Assembly (NCBI GenBank): GCA_965651365.1
Contig: CBFGSA010000015.1
Coordinates: 1-31,668, forward strand
DNA from: DASSBG01 sp965651365
GTDB taxonomy: Bacteria > Pseudomonadota > Gammaproteobacteria > Xanthomonadales > Rhodanobacteraceae
Reading direction: 5' to 3'
DNA: 31,668 bases
The translations under genes and the position numbers were made by a program. The notes beneath the pieces are model-generated. The model was not told where the DNA came from. It saw nothing but the letters and a program-made list of their open reading frames with translations, and searched no databases. Positions 1-7,907 of the stretch are shown here, one piece after another (position 1 is the first letter of the stretch; each line of letters starts with the position of its first letter).

Positions 1-123
1 GGTTCCGCGCTGCGCGCGGCCCCAGGGTGACGAGGTGATGGGGTTGCGCGCTGCGCGCGGCCCCAGGGTGACGGGGTGATGGGGTTGCGCGTTGCGCGCG
101 GCCCCAGGGTGATGCAGAGATGG
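1..123. repeat. Three tandem copies of a 41-bp repeat
   Basis: A unit built around the core TGCGCGCGGCCCCAGGGTGA recurs at positions 11, 52 and 93, a strict period of 41 bp. Copies one and two are nearly identical and the third diverges after its core. The array starts at the window edge, so more copies may lie upstream. The GCGC-rich core followed by CCCCAGGGTGA resembles the dispersed repeats near 27072 and 31405, so this is probably a local amplification of that family. No reading frame is evident. Confidence 0.85.
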
Positions 124-150
124 GTTTCCCGTTATCTGCACACAGGCACC

Positions 151-162
151 TGACGTCTGTCA
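151..162. promoter_or_regulatory. Candidate operator upstream of the ABC/two-component operon
   Basis: TGACGTCTGTCA is an inverted repeat of TGAC/GTCA with a 4-bp centre, 75 bp before the ATPase start. It is the most symmetric element in the 113-bp leader and could be the site for the operon's own response regulator. No convincing -35/-10 pair was found, so this is a weak inference. Confidence 0.25.
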
Positions 163-236
163 TGAGCGGAAAGTGATGTTGGGAACTGCGAAGTGCCAGG
201 CGCCGAAGTCACAATGGTCACCAAGGAGGTTCCATC

Positions 237-1151
237 ATGAATCACACGCAAGAACCGGTGGCCCGGCTTGAGTCGGTCACCAAGAATTACGGCAGGCTGC
301 GCGCGCTGAACGATGTCAGCCTGGACATCCGGCGTGGACAGTTGCTGTCGCTGCTGGGCCCGAACGGCGCGGGCAAGAGCACGGCGATCAGCCTGCTGCT
401 GGGCCTGGTCCGGCCGGATGCGGGGCAGGTGAGCCTGTTTGGCGAGAATCCGCAGAACATTCGCGCACGGCGCCATGTCGGCGTGATGCTGCAATCCGCC
501 CGTTTGCCGGACACGCTGCGTGTGGGCGAGCTGCTGCGGCTGACGGCCAGCTATTACCCCGCGCCACGGGAACTTGCCGAGACTGCGGCATTGGCCGGCA
601 TCGCCGATCTGCTCGATCGACCGTACGGCAAGCTGTCCGGCGGCCAGCAGCGCCGGGTGCAGTTCGCGCTGGCGCTGTGCGGCCGGCCGCAGCTTCTGTT
701 TCTGGATGAACCGACCGTGGGCATGGATATCGAAAGTCGCCGCAAGCTGTGGCAGGCCATGCGCGATCTGGTCACCGACGGCTGCTCGGTGGTGCTGACC
801 ACGCATTATCTGGAAGAGGCCGAAGCCCTTTCGCAGCGTGTGGTGGTGCTGGGGCGGGGCCGCGTGCTCAGTGACGGCAGCGTGGACGAGCTGCGTGCGC
901 GGGTGGCGCTGTCGACCATCCGCTGTCGCAGCATGCTGGACGAGGAACAACTGGCGCAGTGGCCAGGCATTACCGAAGCCAGTCGCGACGGAGGCTACAT
1001 CGAGTTGGTGTGTGCGCAGCCGGAAACGGTTCTGCGCCGATTGCTGGAACGCGATCATGCGCTTTCCGACCTGGAAGTGCGGCGTGCCGGCCTGGCCGAG
1101 GCGTTCACCGACATCACCCGCGAAGATGATGATTTGAAGGAGGCGGCGTAA
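237..1151 (+). CDS. ABC transporter ATP-binding protein (DrrA/NatA type)
   Basis: This 304-residue protein is the nucleotide-binding subunit of an ABC-2 exporter and should hydrolyse ATP on the cytoplasmic face of the membrane. Walker A GPNGAGKST lies at about 41-49, signature LSGGQ at 133-137, Walker B LLFLDEPT at 153-160 and the switch histidine in TTHYLEEAEA at 190. The C-terminal 80 residues form the extra domain common in drug, antibiotic and Na+ exporters. The start is well supported: AAGGAGG at 223-229 is a near-perfect ribosome binding site 7 bases before the ATG. The stop overlaps the permease start by one base (TAATG). The substrate cannot be told from sequence; the linked kinase and regulator suggest induction by envelope stress or an antimicrobial. 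Confidence 0.95.
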   Translation: MNHTQEPVARLESVTKNYGRLRALNDVSLDIRRGQLLSLLGPNGAGKSTAISLLLGLVRPDAGQVSLFGENPQNIRARRHVGVMLQSARLPDTLRVGELLRLTASYYPAPRELAETAALAGIADLLDRPYGKLSGGQQRRVQFALALCGRPQLLFLDEPTVGMDIESRRKLWQAMRDLVTDGCSVVLTTHYLEEAEALSQRVVVLGRGRVLSDGSVDELRARVALSTIRCRSMLDEEQLAQWPGITEASRDGGYIELVCAQPETVLRRLLERDHALSDLEVRRAGLAEAFTDITREDDDLKEAA

Positions 1152-1933
1152 TGGAAAATGCAATTCTGGCGGCCGAACGCGCCGCAATGGCACCCGGTCG
1201 GGTGCTGGGCGCCTACCTGGCCGAGGCACGCAGCGAATGCCGGCGCTATCTGCGCATGCCCTCGTTCATGCTGCCGCTGATGCTGTTTCCGACCGTGTTC
1301 TACCTCATGTTTGGCGTGCTGATGAACCACAACCACGATCCGCGCGTGGCGGCCTATCTGCTGGCCAGTTATGGCGCCTTCGGCATCATGGGCCCGGGTC
1401 TGTTCGGCTTTGGCGCCTCGCTGGCGATCGAGCGCGAAGGCGGCCTGCTGACGCTGAAGCGGGCGTTGCCGATGCCGCCCGGGGCCTACCTTCTGGGCAA
1501 AATGGCCATGGCGATGCTGACCAGCGGCCTGATGATGCTGCTGATGCTCGCGCTGGGCGTGTTTGCCGGCGGTGTTGCGCTTGGCATGTTGCAGATCCTG
1601 GCGCTGCTGGCCTGCGCCGTATTCGGGGTGCTGCCGTTCTGCGCCCTTGGCATGCTGGTCGGCACGCTGATCAAGGGCCAGGGCGCGCCCGGCATGTTGC
1701 AATTGGTGTACCTGCCGATGGCCTTCCTGTCCGGGCTGTGGTTTCCGCTGTCGATGATGCCGAAGGTGCTGGGCAGCGTCGCGCCCATCTGGCCCAGCTA
1801 TCACCTCAATCAGATCATGCAGGGCGCGGTGGGCATGGGTGACGGGTCCGGGTACGGCCACATCCTTGTTCTGGCGGCTTTTGGCGGTGTGTTCTTTGTA
1901 CTGTCGGTACGGCGATTGCGGCGTCACGGGTAA
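1151..1933 (+). CDS. ABC-2 type transporter permease
   Basis: This 260-residue integral membrane protein is the partner of the preceding ATPase. It has about six hydrophobic segments, including stretches near residues 35-55, 70-90, 110-140, 145-165, 180-200 and 235-255. The short loop before the last pair contains LSGLWFPLSMMPKVL, the typical ABC-2 motif in which the family's P-x-W-x-P-like turn precedes the final helices. Translation is coupled to the ATPase by the TAATG overlap. It presumably works as a homodimer with two copies of the ATPase. The substrate is unknown; antibiotic or lipid-like compounds are usual for this family beside DesK-type sensors. Confidence 0.92.
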   Translation: MENAILAAERAAMAPGRVLGAYLAEARSECRRYLRMPSFMLPLMLFPTVFYLMFGVLMNHNHDPRVAAYLLASYGAFGIMGPGLFGFGASLAIEREGGLLTLKRALPMPPGAYLLGKMAMAMLTSGLMMLLMLALGVFAGGVALGMLQILALLACAVFGVLPFCALGMLVGTLIKGQGAPGMLQLVYLPMAFLSGLWFPLSMMPKVLGSVAPIWPSYHLNQIMQGAVGMGDGSGYGHILVLAAFGGVFFVLSVRRLRRHG

Positions 1934-1942
1934 GATAAACGC

Positions 1943-3142
1943 ATGTCTTCGACGACCCTGCCAGCCTGGCTCAAGCCCGCACCCGACTCGATGGTTGCGC
2001 ACATGCGCCGTGCCGGACACCAGCCAAAATGGCAGGCCCTCAATATTCTCTGGTCGATCTGGCTCTTTCTGACGCCCTTGTTCACCGCGGTGGGGCCGGA
2101 GTTCGTCTGGTCGCTGGTGCTGGGCTATCCGGTGTTTCTGCTGCTGTTCGCGCTGATCCATGTGCGGCCATACAGCGAGACCAGTTTCTACGTCTCGGCG
2201 CTGACCTTGCTGGCGTGCGTGTCGGTTCCATTCAACAGCGCAGCCTGGAGTTATGCGGTGTTCGCCTGCGTGTACGTGCCGTACTTTGGTTCATGGCGCG
2301 GCAGCGTGCTGAAAATCGTTTTCATTCAGGCGCTGCTGGTGATGGAATCGTGGTGGCTGGGCTGGCCGTGGTTTATCTCGGCGATGATGATCGGGGTTTG
2401 CAGCAGTGCCGGTTTTGGCAGTCTCAGCGGACGCATCAACGCGATCAAGAATGCCAGCCAGCTTCGCTCCAGCGAGGAAGTGCGGCGGCTGGCCGCGCTG
2501 GCCGAGCGCGAGCGGATCGGCCGCGATCTGCATGATCTTCTGGGGCATACCCTGTCGCTGATCACGCTCAAGCTGGAGCTTTCGCGCAAGCTGTTCGATC
2601 GGGACCATGACAAGGCACGGCAGGAACTGGCCGAGGCCGAGCGGGTGGCGCGCAAGGCGCTGGCCGAGGTCCGTTCGGCGGTGACCGGCATTCGTGCCAC
2701 CGACCTGGCCGGCGAGATGGCGGCCGCGCGTCTCATGCTGGAGTCGGCTGATGTGCAGTTTCTGCATGACCCTTCGAAGGAGCCTGTACCGTCGTCCCTG
2801 GAGCCGATCCTGGCGCTGGTCGTGCGCGAGGCCGTGACCAATATCGCCCGCCATGCCCGCGCCAGACGCGCACGGGTCCAAGTGGAGTGCAAGAATGGCG
2901 AAGTGCACCTGAGCGTGGCCGATGACGGTCGCGGTGGTGTCCAGGCTGCCGGCAATGGCTTGCGCGGTATGCGCGAGCGGGTTGAGTCGCTCGGGGGCAA
3001 TCTGAGCCTTGAATCGAGCCGCGGAAAAGGCACGCGGCTGGACGTTCGCCTGCCCATGCCAAAGCCGACCGGCTCCGACCAGACTTTGCCGGGCTGTGCT
3101 GGCAGTGCCGACCTGTCGCCGGTTCGCGAGGCCCGTGCATGA
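1943..3142 (+). CDS. Sensor histidine kinase, DesK/NarL-partner type (HisKA_3)
   Basis: This 399-residue membrane kinase has four to five hydrophobic segments in residues 32-160 and no large periplasmic domain, so it probably senses through the membrane as DesK and LiaS-like kinases do. A short coiled linker leads to the HisKA_3 dimerisation helix, with phosphoacceptor His197 in GRDLHDLLGHTLSLI. The ATPase domain shows the N box (REAVTNIARHA), the G1 motif (DDGRGG) and a G2-like GLRGMRERV. The C-terminal 30 residues look disordered. It lies 9 bases after the permease, and its stop overlaps the regulator start as ATGA. It should phosphorylate the following regulator and thereby control the upstream exporter. 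Confidence 0.93.
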   Translation: MSSTTLPAWLKPAPDSMVAHMRRAGHQPKWQALNILWSIWLFLTPLFTAVGPEFVWSLVLGYPVFLLLFALIHVRPYSETSFYVSALTLLACVSVPFNSAAWSYAVFACVYVPYFGSWRGSVLKIVFIQALLVMESWWLGWPWFISAMMIGVCSSAGFGSLSGRINAIKNASQLRSSEEVRRLAALAERERIGRDLHDLLGHTLSLITLKLELSRKLFDRDHDKARQELAEAERVARKALAEVRSAVTGIRATDLAGEMAAARLMLESADVQFLHDPSKEPVPSSLEPILALVVREAVTNIARHARARRARVQVECKNGEVHLSVADDGRGGVQAAGNGLRGMRERVESLGGNLSLESSRGKGTRLDVRLPMPKPTGSDQTLPGCAGSADLSPVREARA

Positions 3143-3741
3143 TCCGGGTGCTGCTGGCCGAGGACCAGGGCATGGTGCTGGGTGCATTGTCGGCCCTGTT
3201 GCAACTGGAGCCGGACATCGAGGTGCTGGGCCAGGCCGCGGATGGCGAGTCGGCCTGGCGTGAGGTCGAACGGCTGAAACCCGACGTGCTGGTGACCGAC
3301 ATCGAGATGCCGGGCCTGACCGGCCTGGAACTGGCGCAGCGCATCCAGCGCCACGAGTTGCCGATCAAGGTGGTGATCGTCACCACGTTTGCGCGGCCAG
3401 GTTTTCTGCGCCGCGCACTGGATGCCGGCGTCAGCGGCTATCTGCTCAAGGATGCCCCGGCCGAGAAGCTGGCCGACGCACTGCGTACCGTTACGCGCGG
3501 CGGTCGGTCCATCGATCCGGAACTGGCGCTGGAGGCCTGGTCCGAGGCCGACCCGCTGAACGACCGCGAGCGCCAGGTGCTGCGCCTGGCCGGTGCCGGC
3601 AAGTCGGCCGGCGACATTGCCGAACGGTTGAACCTGTCACAGGGCACCGTGCGCAACTACCTGTCCGAGGCGATCGGCAAGCTCGGCGTCGGCAACCGCA
3701 TCGAGGCCTACCGGCTGGCACGCCAGAAGGGGTGGTTGTGA
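3139..3741 (+). CDS. LuxR/NarL-family response regulator
   Basis: This 200-residue protein has an N-terminal receiver domain with phosphoacceptor Asp54 in VTDIEMPGL and acidic residues at 8-9 (AEDQ). A C-terminal helix-turn-helix at about 137-198 carries DRERQVLRLAGAGKS and LSQGTVRNYLSEAIGKLG, the LuxR/GerE signature. It overlaps the kinase gene by four bases (ATGA), so the two are made together. Family knowledge (DesR, LiaR) suggests it dimerises on phosphorylation and activates the adjacent exporter genes. A TGAC-N4-GTCA element at 151-162 is one possible site. Confidence 0.94.
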   Translation: MIRVLLAEDQGMVLGALSALLQLEPDIEVLGQAADGESAWREVERLKPDVLVTDIEMPGLTGLELAQRIQRHELPIKVVIVTTFARPGFLRRALDAGVSGYLLKDAPAEKLADALRTVTRGGRSIDPELALEAWSEADPLNDRERQVLRLAGAGKSAGDIAERLNLSQGTVRNYLSEAIGKLGVGNRIEAYRLARQKGWL

Positions 3742-3816
3742 GGAGCCGGGATTGGGGTTTGGGTGGGGATGGGTTTCCCGCCAGAGTCATCAGTCGCCAC
3801 GTGGCCAAGTCGCCTG

Positions 3817-3847
3817 TTCACGCGCCGCTCAAACCACCTTGTATAGT
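3817..3847 (+). promoter_or_regulatory. Candidate lolA promoter giving a nearly leaderless mRNA
   Basis: TATAGT at 3842-3847 is a good -10 and TTCACG at 3817-3822 a weak -35 with a long 19-bp spacer. Only 8 bases separate the -10 from the lolA ATG, and no Shine-Dalgarno sequence is present. The transcript would therefore begin at or within about two bases of the start codon. Confidence 0.45.
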
Positions 3848-3855
3848 CTGCCGCC

Positions 3856-4521
3856 ATGAAGAAACGAACCGCTTTTCCGATCGGCCTTGCAGCCCTGTTG
3901 CTGGCAACTGCCGGCGCAGCCAGTGCCGCCGACTCGGCCCGTGCCCGGCTGGAGAAGTTCGCCCAGGGCATCCATTCGCTGTCGTGCAGTTTCGTGCAGC
4001 AGGTCACCGACGCACGCGGCGACGCGCAGCCGGCGGTGAAAGGCTCACTGGCGCTGGAGTCACCGCGCCAGTTCCGCTGGCGGACCGAGGCGCCGCAGAA
4101 GCAGCTGATCGTGGCCGACGGCGCCCGGGTGTGGATCTACGATCCCGAACTGGAGCAGGTCACGTTGCGGCGCCAGTCATCGGCCGAGGCGCACAGCCCA
4201 TTGACCGTGTTGACTGATCTGTCGCGTCTGGACAGGGACTTCACGGTCAGCGAAGTCGGCCATCACGACGGCCTGGACTGGCTGCGTCTGACGCCGAAGG
4301 GGGACGATCCGCAGTTCAAGTATGCCGATATCGGACTGGCGGGCGATACACCGCGACAGATGGTGTTCACCGATACGCTGGGCGGACAATCGCGGATCAC
4401 CTTCAGCGACTGGAAGCGCAATCCGGACTTGCCCGCAGGCACCTTCCAGTTCACCCCGCCAGCCGACGTGGACGTGGTCGGCGACGATGTCGAGACCCCG
4501 CAGGTGCGTGGCGCCCACTGA
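3856..4521 (+). CDS. lolA: Outer-membrane lipoprotein carrier protein LolA
   Basis: LolA carries lipoproteins released by LolCDE across the periplasm to LolB in the outer membrane. The 221-residue product begins with a clear signal peptide (positive MKKR, hydrophobic core, ASA before Ala25). The mature part has the LolA half-barrel pattern: an early SCSFVQQV strand, repeated hydrophobic beta strands, SPRQFRWRTEAP with its ring of aromatic and Arg residues, and WIYDPELEQV. The length matches the family. The gene stands alone on the plus strand with no SD before its ATG. In xanthomonads lolA normally precedes rarA directly; here an opposite-strand diguanylate cyclase gene lies between them. Confidence 0.93.
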   Translation: MKKRTAFPIGLAALLLATAGAASAADSARARLEKFAQGIHSLSCSFVQQVTDARGDAQPAVKGSLALESPRQFRWRTEAPQKQLIVADGARVWIYDPELEQVTLRRQSSAEAHSPLTVLTDLSRLDRDFTVSEVGHHDGLDWLRLTPKGDDPQFKYADIGLAGDTPRQMVFTDTLGGQSRITFSDWKRNPDLPAGTFQFTPPADVDVVGDDVETPQVRGAH

Positions 4522-4610
4522 CACTGGCCCCGGCTGCGCAGTGGCTGTGGCTCCCTGCGTGCACCGAATTGCCGTCATTCCCGGTCGCTGCGTGCGCAAT
4601 ATCAGTTTGA

Positions 4611-7600
4611 TCAGATCGTCCACTGGTCGACGGCGGTGCGATTGCGGCCACCGTGCTTGGCGCGGTAGAGGGCGGAATCGGCGCGTTCCAGCCAGTGCTC
4701 CACGGGTTCATCCGGCTTGCGCAAGGCGATGCCGATACTGATGGTTGCGCCAATGTTCTGCTGTTCGTGGCGGACAGTCATCTCCGCTTGCGCTTTGCGG
4801 ATGCGCTCGGCGACATTGCGTGCGTCTTCGATCCGTGTGCCCGGCATGCAAATCATCAGCTCTTCTCCACCAAAACGGCCGATCAGATCACTGACCCGGC
4901 AATGCTCGCGTATGACGTCTGCGGTGGCTCGCAACACCTCGTCGCCCGCCAGGTGCCCATGGGAGTCGTTGACCTGCTTGAAGTGGTCCAGATCCAGCAG
5001 GGCCATGCAGACCGGCTGGTCCGGGGCTTTTCGTACATGCTCTTCGACCCGCTCGAGGAAGCGGCGCCGGTTGAGGACCCCGGTCAGGCTGTCGGTTCCC
5101 GCGAGCTGGTCCAGGCGGGAATTGGCTTCGCGCAACTCGCGTGTGCTGAGGTCGATTTGTGCTTGCAGCTCGCGCGCACGCCGGTGCAATACCCAGGTGC
5201 GCAAGTAGACCAGGCCCACGATCAACGCCAGCAGCAGGGCAATGCCGGCAAGGCGGGCAGCCAGTGTCTCGAACCACAGTGGCTGGACGTCGACACGAAT
5301 CCTCGATTCGATCTGCTGCGGAAACAGCCCGTTGACCGTGGCCCGCAGAATCAGGGTGTATGTCCCGTACGGCAGGTTGGTGTAGATGGCGCTGGGCGTA
5401 TTGCCGGGCACAACCGGCGTCCAGTCACGGTCGAGTCCGTCCAGTCGATAGCTGTAACGGGTCTGGCGGCTGTCGCGGTAGTCCAGCAGGGCGAAATCGA
5501 GTTGCATGTTGCGTGCGTGGGCTGACAGGGTGGCGGTGTCACCGTCCTCGGGCAGATCGGCAAACGGAAGGCTTTTGCCGCCGAGGATTGCATTGGTAAC
5601 TGCGAGCGGCGGCGAATCATTCGTCGGCAGAGCCAGATCCGGCCGGATCACGGTCAGGCCACCCAGGCCACCGAACAGGAGATTGCCGCCGGGAGCATGG
5701 GCCGCGGCGATATTGACGTAGCTGTCGATGCCCAGGCCATCGCGCCGACCCAGTGTCTGCACGGTGCCCGTGGTCGGGTTGAGCACGTTGATGCCGTTGG
5801 ATACGCTCATCCAGACCATGCCCTTTGGGTCGACCAGGGTCGCATTGACCTTGTTGCTCGACAGGCCGTTGGCGGTGTTGAAAATGCGAAATCGCGGCAT
5901 CCCGCTTGTGGTCTGCGCGGGCCCGGTTTCGGCCAGCCCGCCAAAGGTGCTGATCCAGACCTTGCCATCGTCGTCCTGCCGGATACTGCCCACGTAGTCC
6001 TGCGGCAGGCTTTCAGCCTTGCCGTTTCGATGAACGAGATTGTGGAATCGGGACATCGGTTGCGCGGTTGAAGCGATGCTGATGCCGGCGGCCGTGGCGT
6101 ACCAGAAATCCTCGCCGATCCGGGCAATCTGGTGCACCGTGTCGTTGACCAGGCTTTGCGCATTGTCGTCCTGGTGCCGTGCCTGACTGAGTTTATGCGT
6201 CTCGAGGTCGTACTGGAACAGGCCTTCGTAGGTTCCGATCAGCACCCGATTGCCGTTGTGCGCAAGGCTGAGAATCGGCTTGTCGTCCAGCTGCCGAATC
6301 AGCGAACCGCGCGTACGCAGAGTGTCCGGATCGATGGCCACCAGTCCGTCCGACCCGGCCCAGATGGTGCCATTCGGCAGTTCCAGAAAGGACAGGACAT
6401 CGCGGTGCGCCTGGCGACTTTCAAGCCGCAGATGACGCATGCTGCCGTTGGCCAGGTCGATGATGTCAATACGCCCGCTGTCCAGCCCGAGCCAGATTCG
6501 CTGGCGACTGTCGACGAACACGTTGTGTACATTGCTGCCGGACAAGGCATGTGGATTGACGGGTGAAGCGCGTAATGCAAATGCTGTCTGCGGTTCCGGG
6601 TCGGTCACTGCAAGCCCGAGATTGGTGGCCATCCAGATATTGCCACCGCGGTCGAACAAAAGCGCGCGTACCGTGTCGCCTGGCAGTGAAGACACGATCG
6701 CCGGGTCATGCCGAATGCGTCTGCTCAGCCGCGCGCCAGGCTCATAGCGAATGGTGCCGAAGCCATCGGTGGCGAGCCAGACTTGACCCCCTGCGCCGCT
6801 GGTTATGGCGCGAACCGTTGGCCATTGGGCTTGCGGGTCATGGCTGAACAGACCGGGGACACCGTGCCAGACGCCGCCAGTGTCGCGGTACACCGCACCG
6901 AGCGCCACGCTGCCCAGCCACAGGCGGCCCGATCGATCCTCATCAATGGCCCACACGGGGCTGCGGAGAACCCGGTCGATATCGGCGTCCTTTGCCCGCA
7001 GCCGTTCAAAACTCCGGGCGTGCGCCTTGCGCACGGCAAGCCCGTGCTGGTTGCCTACCCATACATTTCCTGCACGGTCCTGGTAAACAGTGAAATTGCG
7101 CCCGGCGGTCATCCCGTCCGAATCGATGGCGCGCACTTTTCCGCTGGCCAGATCCAGATGGTCCAGCCCGTTGTCGGTGGCAACCCACACGCCGCCGTCA
7201 TGATCACTGGCCAGGGCATAGATCTTGCCGTTGCTGGTGCCGCCGGGGCCGATCGGCCAGGACTCGAACTGGTTGTCGCGCGGATTGAACCGCACCAGGC
7301 CACCGGCATTCGTACCGATCAGGATGCCGCCGTCGGGCAATGCCAGCAGGCAGCGCACATAGGCGTCGGGCAGCCCGGCGGGCGGGCTCAAACGCGAATC
7401 AAAGACCTGGACATGCAAGCCGTCATAACGCACCAGACCACCCATCGTCCCAGCCCAGATCAGGCCGCGCCGGTCCTGCACCACAGCCGTGGTCACCGAG
7501 TGCGGCAGGCCGGAATTGGTGCTGATGATGTCGAAGTCGGGAACCTCGAACGGCGCCCAGGGGTCGCCATTGGCCCAAACCGGAATATGCCAGAACAGCA

Positions 7601-7655
7601 TGGCCAGGAAAGCCAGAAGCAGCCCGTATCGTTGGCACGGGCCGTGCTGTGACAA
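4611..7655 (-). CDS. Periplasmic propeller (Reg_prop/Y_Y_Y) diguanylate cyclase
   Basis: This one-component sensor should make cyclic di-GMP. A signal peptide is followed by some 650 residues of repeated beta-propeller blades (recurring G-x-hydrophobic-W-hydrophobic-T and D-x-x-G-x-hydrophobic-W units), a Y_Y_Y domain, one membrane helix (ARLAGIALLLALIVGLVYL), a coiled linker and a GGDEF domain. The active site reads GGEEL at 4857-4871, and RVSD five residues earlier is an intact inhibitory I-site, so the enzyme is probably active and product-inhibited. The frame opens at 7742, but a consensus promoter overlaps that codon. A TTG at 7655, 6 bases after GGAAGGGAAG (7662-7671), gives a far better signal peptide and 1014 residues, so I prefer it. 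The ligand is unknown. The gene converges on lolA and diverges from rarA. Confidence 0.9.
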   Translation of the reverse strand: MSQHGPCQRYGLLLAFLAMLFWHIPVWANGDPWAPFEVPDFDIISTNSGLPHSVTTAVVQDRRGLIWAGTMGGLVRYDGLHVQVFDSRLSPPAGLPDAYVRCLLALPDGGILIGTNAGGLVRFNPRDNQFESWPIGPGGTSNGKIYALASDHDGGVWVATDNGLDHLDLASGKVRAIDSDGMTAGRNFTVYQDRAGNVWVGNQHGLAVRKAHARSFERLRAKDADIDRVLRSPVWAIDEDRSGRLWLGSVALGAVYRDTGGVWHGVPGLFSHDPQAQWPTVRAITSGAGGQVWLATDGFGTIRYEPGARLSRRIRHDPAIVSSLPGDTVRALLFDRGGNIWMATNLGLAVTDPEPQTAFALRASPVNPHALSGSNVHNVFVDSRQRIWLGLDSGRIDIIDLANGSMRHLRLESRQAHRDVLSFLELPNGTIWAGSDGLVAIDPDTLRTRGSLIRQLDDKPILSLAHNGNRVLIGTYEGLFQYDLETHKLSQARHQDDNAQSLVNDTVHQIARIGEDFWYATAAGISIASTAQPMSRFHNLVHRNGKAESLPQDYVGSIRQDDDGKVWISTFGGLAETGPAQTTSGMPRFRIFNTANGLSSNKVNATLVDPKGMVWMSVSNGINVLNPTTGTVQTLGRRDGLGIDSYVNIAAAHAPGGNLLFGGLGGLTVIRPDLALPTNDSPPLAVTNAILGGKSLPFADLPEDGDTATLSAHARNMQLDFALLDYRDSRQTRYSYRLDGLDRDWTPVVPGNTPSAIYTNLPYGTYTLILRATVNGLFPQQIESRIRVDVQPLWFETLAARLAGIALLLALIVGLVYLRTWVLHRRARELQAQIDLSTRELREANSRLDQLAGTDSLTGVLNRRRFLERVEEHVRKAPDQPVCMALLDLDHFKQVNDSHGHLAGDEVLRATADVIREHCRVSDLIGRFGGEELMICMPGTRIEDARNVAERIRKAQAEMTVRHEQQNIGATISIGIALRKPDEPVEHWLERADSALYRAKHGGRNRTAVDQWTI

Positions 7656-7741
7656 GTAAAACTTCCCTTCCACCTTCCCGGCAATGCGGCCGTGCGACCG
7701 CGTTGCAATCCTCGCTGCTCGGTCCCCTGAACTGGGCATCA

Positions 7742-7770
7742 CTGATAGCCGACAGGGTTGAAAATGTCAA
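7742..7770 (-). promoter_or_regulatory. Consensus sigma-70 promoter of the diguanylate cyclase gene
   Basis: On the minus strand, TTGACA (7765-7770) and TATCAG (7742-7747) are separated by exactly 17 bp. Transcription would start near 7735, so the ATG at 7742 cannot be used. This leaves an 80-base leader before the TTG start at 7655. Confidence 0.6.
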
Positions 7771-7871
7771 GCAGCGGCGCCACGGTCCGGATCCGGATTG
7801 CAGTTTGCATCATTCACCACGCTCCTGGGGCGCGGAGCGCGACCACACCCGATGCATGCATGGCGCACGGC

Positions 7872-7901
7872 TCGAAAAAAAATGCTGAAACGCCGTATGC
7901 T
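7872..7901 (+). promoter_or_regulatory. Candidate rarA promoter, nearly leaderless
   Basis: TATGCT at 7896-7901 with TCGAAA at 7872-7877 (18-bp spacer) lies only 6 bases before the rarA ATG. There is no SD, so the mRNA would start at the initiation codon, the same arrangement as at lolA. Confidence 0.35.
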
Positions 7902-7907
7902 GGGCGC

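Noticed and set aside
1..123. Possible CRISPR array
   Set aside because: Copies are contiguous 41-bp tandem units with no unique spacers of regular length and no cas genes.
1055..2161. A 368-codon minus-strand frame rich in Gln and His
   Set aside because: Shadow of the permease and kinase genes; its residue bias reflects reverse-complemented GC-rich codons.
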